Below, one piece after another: positions 9,550-17,336 of a stretch of DNA of 64,000 nt; position 1 is the stretch's first letter; each line of letters begins with the position of its first letter. The DNA is taken from positions 45,290 through 109,289 of the forward strand of contig JBDKRG010000040.1 in NCBI GenBank assembly GCA_039683515.1. Reading direction: 5' to 3'. The stretch is from JAJFUE01 sp039683515. GTDB taxonomy: Bacteria > Sumerlaeota > Sumerlaeia > MVZB01. The notes beneath the pieces are model-generated. The model did not search any database and was not told the origin of the DNA. It saw nothing but the letters and a program-made list of their open reading frames with translations. Both the position numbers and the translations under genes were made by a program.

Positions 9550-9594
9550 GTCCTGAGTGCTGAGTGCTGAGTCCTGAGTGCTGAGTGCTGAGTC
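9532..9594. repeat. Heptamer tandem array CTGAGT(G/C), nine units
   Basis: Nine 7-bp units follow the pattern G-G-C three times, that is, a 21-bp higher-order unit repeated three times. The first units form the end and stop codon of the nitroreductase gene. The same heptamer occurs at 36429-36475. Confidence 0.92.
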
Positions 9595-9804
9595 GATGGG
9601 CGATTACGCTGTTACGGCTGAATTTGAACGTAAGATGCGCACAAATTTTCATGACCAACGCGGTAGGATCACAACCCAGCCCCGGCCGGGGCTTTGGTTT
9701 CAAAAATGTAATCCGCTCCACTCACATATGCGAGATGGTTATGGCCACGCCAGCTTAGGATTCCAATATACGATCGATTTGACAATTGCGCGCGTCGGTT
9801 TTGT

Positions 9805-9909
9805 CGAACCGATCAATCGGTTCGGGTTGATGCGATCTTGACCGTGGGTTGAATCGCGAAAACAGCGATTCAACCCACGGCTTTGGAGGTCGAACCGCTG
9901 ACGCGGTTC
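9805..9909. repeat. Cluster of three hairpins
   Basis: Three perfect inverted repeats: 9805-9813/9816-9824 (9 bp), 9842-9857/9865-9880 (16 bp, 7-nt loop GAAAACA) and 9892-9898/9903-9909 (7 bp). No U-tract follows the big stem, so a rho-independent terminator is not supported. The 9595-10077 gap holds otherwise only a degenerate copy of the CGATTA/CGAGCA repeat at about 9945-9967. Confidence 0.7.
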
Positions 9910-10077
9910 TTGAGCAACGGTATTTGGTTCTGGCTATGCCAACTTACGATTGCGAGCACGAGGACGATTTGCAGCTTCACCTCGCCCTTTCCAATTCGGG
10001 CGCATTGATGGTATGAATGGGTCGGTCTGGATTCGAAGCGCCACGGCCGCGTTTGGGCCGTGCAGAACCGGTCGGGT

Positions 10078-11265
10078 ATGGTTTCGCGGACCAATCGCCA
10101 TCAGATACAGATCAAGATCTCAAGCTCGTGGCGCCGCCGCGCGCGGCTGGGGCTGCTTGCCGGGCTGATCCTTGCCGGGCTGGCGATCGCGGCGCTCGAA
10201 AAATACCGCAGCGCCGAGGCGTTCACGGTCTGGTCGCGCGCCTACGCGAAACTTTCGCCGGTGCTGGACCCGGCGCGCACGCGAACGCGCCAGTGGGTCA
10301 TGACCGCGATCAAGCTCAACGAGCTGTGGGCGGTCGAGACCGAAAAGGAAAAACTGGACCGCGAGCTGACCCGCACCCGGCTGCAGAACGACCTGCTCGC
10401 CGAGCAGGTGGGGCGGCTGCAGAGGCTTTCGGGCCTGGGGACGTGGGCCGCGCCGCCGCAGCTCAGGTTCGTGCAGGCCGACATCACCGGCCTCATCACC
10501 AGCGACGAAAGCATGCTGCTGACGATCAACCGCGGGCGCGCCGACGGGATCAGCCCGCGCGACCCGGTCGTGGCGCTCGACGGGCTGGTCGGCATGATCC
10601 GCTCGGTCCAGGACCACACGGCGCAGGTGCAGGCGATCACTGACCCGATGAGCGTGGTCGGCGCGGCGACGCGCGACACGCGCGCGCGGGGGGCGCTCTA
10701 CGGCCGCGGCCGCGGCAAGCCGCTCGAGTTCCTCCCCGAAAACGAGGTCGAGAATTTCAACATCGGCTCGCGGCTGATCACGTCGCGGTTCGAGAATTCC
10801 AATTTCCCCAAGGGGATCACGATCGGCGTCATCGAGAAGCGCGACCTGAACCTCTACGGCATCCCGGTCGGCGTGGTGCGGTCGGCGGTCTCGTTCGACA
10901 CGCTGGAGGAAGTGCTCGTGATCATCCCCGCCCACGAGGACGCCCTGGGGACCGGCTCGCTCGGGGCGATCCGGATCGTCATGCCGCGCGGCGACGAACT
11001 GGCCGCCGAGACCACGGGCACGCTCGCGGCCGACCGCGCGACGACCGGGACGGCGTTGACGAGCCCGACGCTCGCCGCCGCGAACCCGACGAGCGCGACG
11101 CTGCGGATGCTGAAACATACGACGTCGACGCTGCAGCGCGCGCAAACGACTTCGGGAACGCTCGCCACGGGCCGCGACGCGCGGACGACAAAAACCCTTC
11201 GCCGCGACACGGCGACAACGCGAACGCGGCGCCGCGCGCGGCCCGCGCCGGAGGCCGCCCCATGA
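10078..11265 (+). CDS. mreC: Rod shape-determining protein MreC
   Basis: About 395 residues from ATG 10078; a GTG at 10060 is also possible. A membrane anchor (LGLLAGLILAGLAIAALE, about 18-36) is followed by a coiled coil (WAVETEKEKLDRELTRTRL) and the MreC beta-barrel part (ADITGLITSDESMLLTINRG, DPVVALDGLVGMI). MreC scaffolds the elongasome in the periplasm together with MreD, MreB and PBP2. The last 80 or so residues are a low-complexity Thr/Ala/Arg tail not expected in the family. mreB is not in front of it; the upstream DNA is repeat-rich. It overlaps mreD by ATGA. Confidence 0.88.
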   Translation: MVSRTNRHQIQIKISSSWRRRARLGLLAGLILAGLAIAALEKYRSAEAFTVWSRAYAKLSPVLDPARTRTRQWVMTAIKLNELWAVETEKEKLDRELTRTRLQNDLLAEQVGRLQRLSGLGTWAAPPQLRFVQADITGLITSDESMLLTINRGRADGISPRDPVVALDGLVGMIRSVQDHTAQVQAITDPMSVVGAATRDTRARGALYGRGRGKPLEFLPENEVENFNIGSRLITSRFENSNFPKGITIGVIEKRDLNLYGIPVGVVRSAVSFDTLEEVLVIIPAHEDALGTGSLGAIRIVMPRGDELAAETTGTLAADRATTGTALTSPTLAAANPTSATLRMLKHTTSTLQRAQTTSGTLATGRDARTTKTLRRDTATTRTRRRARPAPEAAP

Positions 11266-11783
11266 TCCGGTTCATCGTTTTCATCGTCATCTACCTGTTC
11301 GTGGCGCTCGAGATCGAGGCGGGGGTGCTCCCGCAGATCGAGTCGCTGCTGAGCGGCCGCTACGAGCTGATGATCGGGCTGCGGATGCTCGCGCTCGGGG
11401 CGGTGCTCGCGGGGATGCTGCGCGGCGAGGTCGCGGGGATGCTCGCGGGGCTGGCCGGGGCGCTCCTGGCGGGGTGCTCGATGCAGGCCGGCTGGCTGGG
11501 GGCGGGGATCGTCAGCTTCGCCTTGATCGGTTACCTCGCCGGCCTGATGGCACGCCAGTTCCGGCTGAACGGGTTCATGTTCCGCTGGTTCACGATTTTC
11601 TTCCTGCTGGTTGTCGAGCGGCTGGCGTTCATCATGGCGCGCTGGTTCTTCTGGCGCGACAGCGGGCTCGTGATCCCGTGGCTGACGCTGATCCTCACGG
11701 GGCTGATCGGGAGCGTGATCTACCGGCTGTTCTCGCGCGCGCTGAAATCGAACAACCTATACGGCGTGGACGTCGAAGCGTAG
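11262..11783 (+). CDS. mreD: Rod shape-determining protein MreD
   Basis: 173 residues, very hydrophobic, with five or six predicted membrane segments (IVFIVIYLFVALEIEAGVL at the N-terminus and WFTIFFLLVVERLAFIMA later). Its start overlaps the mreC stop as ATGA, the usual coupled mreC-mreD order, and this supports the call despite low sequence conservation in the family. Ends TAG at 11783. No downstream mrdA/rodA here: a repeat and a convergent gene follow. Confidence 0.85.
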   Translation: MIRFIVFIVIYLFVALEIEAGVLPQIESLLSGRYELMIGLRMLALGAVLAGMLRGEVAGMLAGLAGALLAGCSMQAGWLGAGIVSFALIGYLAGLMARQFRLNGFMFRWFTIFFLLVVERLAFIMARWFFWRDSGLVIPWLTLILTGLIGSVIYRLFSRALKSNNLYGVDVEA

Positions 11784-11790
11784 AGCGGGC

Positions 11791-11930
11791 GATAAAAGTT
11801 TTCCGGCAATAGGAAATCGCCGGCGAGGGCGCCGGCGCCACAGCGCGACAAACTATTCGGCACTGACCAGCTGACTTCGATGTGGGGCCGGCGCCCCCGC
11901 CGGCCATTCACGCATCATTCTTGTCAACCA
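11791..11930 (-). repeat. GC-rich palindromic intergenic repeat, copy 2 (inverted)
   Basis: Reverse-complement relative of 7063-7199, sharing the GATGCG..AATGGCCGGCGGGGGCGCC arm, the CAGCTG..TCAG core and the TTGCCG..AAAACTT end. It fills the space between the convergent mreD and dehydrogenase genes. A piece of its end (TTGACAAAAGTTTTCCGGCA) recurs at about 47018-47037. Confidence 0.8.
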
Positions 11931-11937
11931 CTCCAGT

Positions 11938-12918
11938 TCACCACTCCTGGCCGGCCAGGAGCATGACGTGGCGCGGGCAGGCGGGGTCGATCTGCAGGTG
12001 CGCGGGACGGCTCCCCCGGAGCAGGTGCAGGACGATCTGCGCGGCGCGGCGGCGCAGCGCCTCGGCGCACTGGCGGCTCGTGCCGGCGCGCCGGCGGTGA
12101 TGACGCAGGCCGCTTTGGCTCAGGATCGGGTGAGCAGGACTCACGCGCGACGACAAATCGGAATCGAAAGCCGCGACGATCGGCCGGCCGCGGTCCATCG
12201 ATTCGGCCAAGGCGGCCAGGTCGACGAGATCGGGCTGGGACGTGCAGATCAGAACCGACTTCTCCTTCATCAGCCGCAGCCTCGGGGCGGACAGGAATCC
12301 CGCGGTATCCTCCGTCAGCGGCAGGTGCAGCGAAACGATATCAACCAGCCCGAGCAGGTCCTCGAGAGGCGCCGAACGCACGCCTTCGTTCTCGAAGACG
12401 TCGCGGGGGGCGTAGGGGTCGCAGCCCCACAGCTCCATCCCGCAGGGACGCGCGCGCCGGGCGACGGCGCGGCCGACCTGGCCGAGGCCGATCAGACCAA
12501 GCCGCAGCCCGCCGAGCGAGCGCACCGGAAGGCCGGGCGTCTGCCGCAGGCAGTCGAGCATGAGGTGCATGGTCTCGTCGGCCCAGTCGTCGGTGGCGAA
12601 ATCCGGAATGCTCGTGACGTAAATGCCCAGCCGGCGCGCGGCCTCCATGTCGATCGGCGGCGCCTCGGGGCCGGCGCCGGGGCCGTACTGGACGACCATC
12701 AGGCAGCGGCGCGCTCGCTCGAGGATCGCGGCGTCGACCGGCGCATGCCATGTTTGAAGAATGGTCGCGCCGGCAAGCTCGGCGCCAAGCTCATCGGCCG
12801 ACAAGGATTTGGCCTCGACCACGCGCGTCGCAACGCCGCACGCGGCGTAGACCTCGAGCTCGGCGCCGACGGCGGCCGGCGGGGCGTCAAGGATGAGGAT
12901 GGTCGGGATAGAGCTCAT
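11938..12918 (-). CDS. D-isomer 2-hydroxyacid dehydrogenase family protein, catalytic residues not conserved
   Basis: About 326 residues from ATG 12918; an in-frame GTG lies at 12933. The nucleotide-binding Rossmann motif GLIGLGQVGRAVARRARP and the WGCDPYAP and VDIVSLHLPLTEDT blocks identify the family, as does the N-terminal substrate domain. The usual catalytic signatures differ: the Arg of the N-T-A-R-G block is replaced (ICTSQPDLVDLAAL), the D-V-F-E-x-E-P block reads AAFDSDLSSRVSP, and the T-P-H region reads LRHHRRRAGTSRQCAEALRR. So activity as a dehydrogenase is doubtful. A local double frameshift near 12095-12160 is an alternative explanation. Stop is TGA at the left end, beside repeat copy 2. 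Confidence 0.75.
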   Translation of the reverse strand: MSSIPTILILDAPPAAVGAELEVYAACGVATRVVEAKSLSADELGAELAGATILQTWHAPVDAAILERARRCLMVVQYGPGAGPEAPPIDMEAARRLGIYVTSIPDFATDDWADETMHLMLDCLRQTPGLPVRSLGGLRLGLIGLGQVGRAVARRARPCGMELWGCDPYAPRDVFENEGVRSAPLEDLLGLVDIVSLHLPLTEDTAGFLSAPRLRLMKEKSVLICTSQPDLVDLAALAESMDRGRPIVAAFDSDLSSRVSPAHPILSQSGLRHHRRRAGTSRQCAEALRRRAAQIVLHLLRGSRPAHLQIDPACPRHVMLLAGQEW

Positions 12919-13033
12919 GTTGCAGTTTGCCACCGTTTCTCGTGCTCGCCTTGCCAGCCGAAGCCGCGGCGAAGCGAGCCATTCAAATTGTCACCCCGAA
13001 AGAGCGGCATCGTGGAGGATCGATCCGCGCTTT

Positions 13034-13141
13034 CTTGAACTATCTCGCCCTTTCAGGGCTCGCATCGAAATTTCCGCCCAACCCAGGGTTTCGCTTCGCT
13101 TCACCCTGGGCTTTTGAACTATACGACCCTTTCAGGGTCTC
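13034..13141. repeat. Dispersed-type repeat with three hairpins
   Basis: Two direct GAACTAT..CCCTTTCAGGG units (13036-13061 and 13115-13140), each with a small hairpin (GCCCT-TTC-AGGGC and GACCCTTTCAGGGTC), flank a CCCAGGGT/ACCCTGGG hairpin (13082-13110). It fills most of the divergent-looking gap 12919-13204, which holds no gene I can support. Confidence 0.65.
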
Positions 13142-13204
13142 ACCCCTCTTGAAAGTTTGCGTGCATCTTGCATTCTAACCCCGCCGATCCGTACTCGTCA
13201 TCGC

Positions 13205-14263
13205 TCACCAGCCGTTCTTGATTTCTTCGACCAGGCGGCGGTGGGCGGGGAGGGCCAGGATGCAGTTGGTCAGGTTGCGCATCGTCCCCCAGTCGAGTTT
13301 CTGCTGCTCGCGGCGGCGCACGAGGCAATGCATCGAGCGCGTCCACTGCCGCGGGAACATGAGCATCGCCCTGAGCAGCGCGCGCTCGACCGGATCGAGC
13401 CGGCGTTCCTTTTCATAGACGTCGATCAGGCGGCGCAGCTTGTCGGGATTCCAGCGGTGCGCGAGACCGAACGTGGCCAGCGGCACGACCAGGTCCGACG
13501 GGGCCGGCTTGAGGCTCACCGATTCCAGGTCGAGGAGCCACGGCATCGCGTCGGAGTCCTTCGCGAGCATGTAGTTGTTCTCGTAGCTGTCGCCGTGGGC
13601 GAGGACGAGGGAGCATTGGGCCTCGGTGACGTCGCCGACCTGCGCGTGCAGGTAGGCGTCGGCCTCGATCGCGAGCTCCGCGAACGCGCCGTTGCGGTCG
13701 GCGAACAGCCTGCCGGCGGCGGTGAGCCCCTCGCCGCGGCGGCTGATCTTCGAACTCAGCCATTCGAACGACTCGACCTGGCCGTGCCAGATGGTCGAGA
13801 CCGATTGCGTGAGCGGCTCCTTGAGCGAGCGGCCAAGCTTCGCGGCGGCCTCGTGGCCGCGGGCGTGCAGGCGGCCGAGCGCGGCCAGGACCGCGGCCAC
13901 TTCGCGCTCGCGGCGGAAGCTCGGCCGGCGCCCCTCGACGAGCGCCATCACGTAATAGAGCTGCTTGTTGTGCTTGAGGACGTGGCGGCCGTCGGCGACC
14001 GGCCGGATCACGGGGACGAAACTGGGATCGAGCCGGGCGCCCGCGCTCTCGAGCGCGACAAGCGTCGCATCGAGCTTGTGGCGGCTCATGCCGTCGACGC
14101 GGCAGTGCTTGAGGACCCACGCGCCGCCGTCGGCCGGGCGCAGCACGACCTGCGCGCCGTGATGCTTGCGCATCGGCTCGACGGTGAGCGCGCCGAAACC
14201 CCACGTATTGCGGATCGTCTCGGCGTCGGGAAAATGGGCGTTGGATTCAAGCTCGAACGTCAT
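13205..14263 (-). CDS. Aminoglycoside/choline kinase-like phosphotransferase (CotS/HSK2 type)
   Basis: About 352 residues from ATG 14263 (MTFELESNAHFP); ATG 14281 or 14293 would add 6 or 10 residues and none has a clear ribosome site. The kinase-fold landmarks are the N-lobe VLKHCRVDGMSRHKL, the Brenner motif LAHGDSYENNYM (catalytic Asp and Asn) and the metal-binding Asp in WLLDLESVSL. These place it in the protein-kinase-like APH superfamily near the spore-coat CotS group. The substrate is unknown. It lies downstream of the histidine kinase on the same strand with an AT-rich gap of about 186 bp (14264-14449), so it may be a separate unit. Confidence 0.75.
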   Translation of the reverse strand: MTFELESNAHFPDAETIRNTWGFGALTVEPMRKHHGAQVVLRPADGGAWVLKHCRVDGMSRHKLDATLVALESAGARLDPSFVPVIRPVADGRHVLKHNKQLYYVMALVEGRRPSFRREREVAAVLAALGRLHARGHEAAAKLGRSLKEPLTQSVSTIWHGQVESFEWLSSKISRRGEGLTAAGRLFADRNGAFAELAIEADAYLHAQVGDVTEAQCSLVLAHGDSYENNYMLAKDSDAMPWLLDLESVSLKPAPSDLVVPLATFGLAHRWNPDKLRRLIDVYEKERRLDPVERALLRAMLMFPRQWTRSMHCLVRRREQQKLDWGTMRNLTNCILALPAHRRLVEEIKNGW

Positions 14264-14449
14264 AACCACCCGGCCCAGCATGGCCCGATCCATTGAAATG
14301 GTTGGGGGGAATAAAAACAATCAGAAAGAATCGGAGATAATCAGAAAGAAATTCGAAACAAATCGGAGGAAATAAAAAAAGAGATCTCTCGATACAGCTC
14401 AGAATGAATACGAAACGCAAACAGAATTCGTGCGGCGATGAAATGCGGT

Positions 14450-16051
14450 TTACGCCCGGGCGACGGCGCCGGGGCCGGGGGCGGGGGCGTGGGCGAGCTT
14501 GACGCCGCGGATGCGGAATCGGGCGCCGCCGCCGCCGTCGAGGCATTCGATCTCCCACTGGTGGGCAAGGGCGATCTGGCGCACGACGGCCAGGCCGAGG
14601 CCGGTGCCGTCCTCGCGGGTCGTGAAATACGGTCGGAAGACCAGCTCGCGCTGGTCGGGCGGGATGCCGGGGCCGTTGTCGCGGACCTCGATCTCCGCCT
14701 CGCCGAAACCGGTCGGCTTGAGCTCGACCTGAATGCGGCCGCCGCGGCCGACGGCCTGGATCGAGTTGAGCAGCAGGTTGAAGAGCATTTGGCGCAGGAG
14801 GGCATGGTCGGCCTCGATCGCGCCCTTGAGGCCGATCGGCTCGAAGCGGATCTCCTTGTCGAGGATGTCGCTGTCGAGGGCGCGTACGACGTCGAGGACC
14901 ACGGTGCGCAGGTTGAGCGGCGCGGGGCGCGGCTCGGGCGGCCGCGAGTAGTTGATGAACTCGTTGAGGCGGTTGGTGACGCGGTCGACTTCCTGCGTGA
15001 TGTCGATGGCGCGCGTATGGATCTCGCCGGCGGCGGACGGATGCTGCGAGATGAGCTGGGCCAGGCCGCGAATGATGTTGAGCGGGTTGCGCGTCTCGTG
15101 GGCGAGGCCGGCCGCGGCGAGGTTCAGTTCCTGCAGGTGCAGGTTCATCTGGCTGGCGCGGGCGAGCCGAAGCTGCAGGCGCGAGGTCTTCTGCAACTGG
15201 TGCCAGGCGGCCGCGAGGCCGGCGGCGGCGAGCGCGGCGATGGCCGCGATGATGATGCGCTGCCACAGGTCGGCCCGGATGGAACGGTCGTACTCGGCGC
15301 GCGACAGGCTGATCACGAAGCCGTGGAGGCCGCGGCTCTTGAGCAACTCGTCATAGCGGGCCTTGTCCATCCAGAACGGGCGGCGGAAGGCGGGGCGCCC
15401 GCCGCCGCGCGGGCGCTCGGCGCCGGTCACCGTCGTCCGGCCGTCGCCGGCATGGGGGGCCATGGCGACGGCCCGCTCGCCGGCGTGGCGGCCCGCGGTG
15501 GTTAAAGTGTCTTCCGGCCGGGAAGACCCGGGCTCGCGCCCGTGACCAATTTCGCCTCCGGGGGGAGGAGGAGGAGGCGGCTGAAGTCGGCCTTGCGGCA
15601 CAGTGCCGCTGGTCTCACCCGGCCGGAAAGGGGGCAGCACGATGGTCGTGCTGCTCGGCAGATCGCCGAAATCCACGAGATTGACAAACGTGACGCTGTC
15701 GGTGTTCCACTGCTCGCCCTGTTCGGGGAGGCTGGCCAGGTCGGGGGGGGCGCCCTTGCCGGCGCTGGCCACGACCTCGCCCTTGGAGTTTAACAGCGCG
15801 ATCGAAACGAGGCCAGAGGTCTTCGCCAGCTCGCGCAGGTTGTCCTCGAGGCGCTCCTGGCGGATGACGAGGCCGCGCTGGCGCCCGGCCCGGACCGACG
15901 CGCTGAGGGCGATCGACGTGGCGCTGGACTGCGTGCGCAGGCCGGCCCGCTCGGCGTCGCGGACCCGCCGGTGCTCGACGCACTGCCAGCCGACCATCAT
16001 CAGCCATGCCAGGCATAGCGCCGCGTAGACCGTGGCCTCATTTCTTCGCAC
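14450..16051 (-). CDS. Membrane sensor histidine kinase at the end of the T2SS operon
   Basis: 533 residues from a GTG at 16051 that overlaps the secretin gene end by 14 bp; no other early start fits. Membrane segments at about 8-22 and 266-283 bracket a periplasmic sensor region that contains a poly-Pro/Gly/Arg stretch (about 155-225). The kinase core has the H-box LAHETRNPLNII (His about 318), N-box LFNLLLNSIQA, G1 DNGPGIP and G2 GTGLGLAV. The H-box is of the NtrB/PhoQ-like HisKA type often paired with sigma54 response regulators. Overlap with the T2SS genes suggests co-expression; the sigma54 regulator at 7315-8691 is a possible partner (inference). Confidence 0.92.
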   Translation of the reverse strand: MRRNEATVYAALCLAWLMMVGWQCVEHRRVRDAERAGLRTQSSATSIALSASVRAGRQRGLVIRQERLEDNLRELAKTSGLVSIALLNSKGEVVASAGKGAPPDLASLPEQGEQWNTDSVTFVNLVDFGDLPSSTTIVLPPFRPGETSGTVPQGRLQPPPPPPPGGEIGHGREPGSSRPEDTLTTAGRHAGERAVAMAPHAGDGRTTVTGAERPRGGGRPAFRRPFWMDKARYDELLKSRGLHGFVISLSRAEYDRSIRADLWQRIIIAAIAALAAAGLAAAWHQLQKTSRLQLRLARASQMNLHLQELNLAAAGLAHETRNPLNIIRGLAQLISQHPSAAGEIHTRAIDITQEVDRVTNRLNEFINYSRPPEPRPAPLNLRTVVLDVVRALDSDILDKEIRFEPIGLKGAIEADHALLRQMLFNLLLNSIQAVGRGGRIQVELKPTGFGEAEIEVRDNGPGIPPDQRELVFRPYFTTREDGTGLGLAVVRQIALAHQWEIECLDGGGGARFRIRGVKLAHAPAPGPGAVARA

Positions 16052-17306
16052 GCTTGCGTCTCTCCGGGGCCGCCGGCGTCGTCACAACCTTGGCGGCGGA
16101 GGGCTGCTTGACGGTCGCGGCCTCGGCCGGAACCGCCGGCTTTGGCGTATTGTCGCTCTTCTCGTCGAGATTTACGAGGAACTTCTCCTTCTGTTTGCTG
16201 GTAAACGCCTCGTCGATCATACCGGCGCGATTTCTTTCGTCAAGGGAAACGGTGCGGGCTTCGTTGGAACGCTGGATGATCTGGGGGGTCAGGAAAATCA
16301 ACAGCTCGGTCTTGACGGTCTTGGATTCGGTCCGCCGGAAGAGGGCGCCGAGCATCGGGATGTCGCCCAGGAGGGGGATCTTGGTGACCTTCTCGGTCTT
16401 CGCGTCCTCCATCATCCCGCCGATGACGACGGTCTTGCCGTTCTGGACGACGACCTGGGTGTCGGCCGAGCGCACGTCGATGACGTTGGCGCCGACCGTG
16501 TCGGTGATGGCGACGGTCTCCGAGGTCAGCTTCGAGATTTCCGGGCTGATCTCCATCTCGACCATCCCCTCCGGCGTGATGTGCGGGGTGACGCGCAGGA
16601 TGATGCCGATGTCGCGCCACGAAATGTTGTTGATCGTCTGGCCGGAGTCGGTGACGCGGCTGCTGGTGACGTACGGGATCGTCTGGCCGACGGTGATGGT
16701 GGCGAGCTGGTTGTTGCGCGCCATGACCGAGGGCCGGGAGAGGACCTCGAGCTTGTTCTTCTCGGCGATGGCGCGGATCAGCAGCTCGATGTCGGTGTCG
16801 ACGAGCTGGTAGATCCCGCCGTTGGTCTCGGAGGCGAGGCCGAAGTTGCTGAGGATGCTCTGCGTGCGGTCGCCGCTGACGTCCTTGTAGCTCGCCTGAA
16901 CGCCCAGGTCCAGGTCATCGCTGTGCGTGACCTCGAGGAACAGGACCTTGATGAGGACCTGCGGGATCGGGCGGTCGAGGTGCTCGATGACCTGCTTGAT
17001 ATATTCATTGGTCTCCTCGTCGGCGATCACCACGACCTGGCCCGATTCCTGGTCGTACTGGATGATGGCGTTCTGGCCGAGGCGGCTGGTCGGATTGGGC
17101 TGGACCGGCGCGCCGCTCTGGCCGTTCTCCTCCTCCTCGTCGATGACCGGCTCAACGCCGGCCTCGGCGCCGGCCATGTCCGGCGGAGGGGCCATGGCGT
17201 CCTGGGCCCAGGGGCGGCCCGGGAGAAGCAACAACGCCAGCGCGAAGATGAATGGATAGCGCGAGTGCGCGGTCAGCGGCTTGAGCATGCGGAAAAACAG
17301 GTTCAT
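16038..17306 (-). CDS. gspD2: Secretin barrel half of a split GspD
   Basis: About 422 residues from ATG 17306, chosen because a GAGGA site lies just upstream; a TTG at 17330 is the longer frame. It has its own signal peptide (SRYPFIFALALLLLPGRPWA-QDA). After a linker comes the second half of an N3-like ring domain (SGQVVVIADEETNEYIKQVI, then HLDRPIPQV) and the secretin domain: IKVLFLEVTHSDD, VLSRPSVMARNNQLATITVG, GIILRVTPHI, VVVQNGKTVVIGGMM, KIPLLGDIPMLGALF, TELLIFLTPQII. Secretins form the outer-membrane channel of type II systems. It lacks N0-N2, which are encoded by the gene before it. The C-terminal tail is Lys/Ala/Pro-rich. It overlaps the kinase gene. Confidence 0.9.
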   Translation of the reverse strand: MNLFFRMLKPLTAHSRYPFIFALALLLLPGRPWAQDAMAPPPDMAGAEAGVEPVIDEEEENGQSGAPVQPNPTSRLGQNAIIQYDQESGQVVVIADEETNEYIKQVIEHLDRPIPQVLIKVLFLEVTHSDDLDLGVQASYKDVSGDRTQSILSNFGLASETNGGIYQLVDTDIELLIRAIAEKNKLEVLSRPSVMARNNQLATITVGQTIPYVTSSRVTDSGQTINNISWRDIGIILRVTPHITPEGMVEMEISPEISKLTSETVAITDTVGANVIDVRSADTQVVVQNGKTVVIGGMMEDAKTEKVTKIPLLGDIPMLGALFRRTESKTVKTELLIFLTPQIIQRSNEARTVSLDERNRAGMIDEAFTSKQKEKFLVNLDEKSDNTPKPAVPAEAATVKQPSAAKVVTTPAAPERRKRAKK

Positions 17307-17336
17307 GAGATCGATTCCTCGCCGATTCAAAGTGGG

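Noticed and set aside
9529..9594. Heptamer array considered as a CRISPR
   Set aside because: Units are 7 bp with no spacers. No CRISPR array or cas gene is visible anywhere in the window.
9578..9841. An 87-codon frame after the heptamer array
   Set aside because: Starts inside the array, runs through hairpin repeats, and has no domain or ribosome site.
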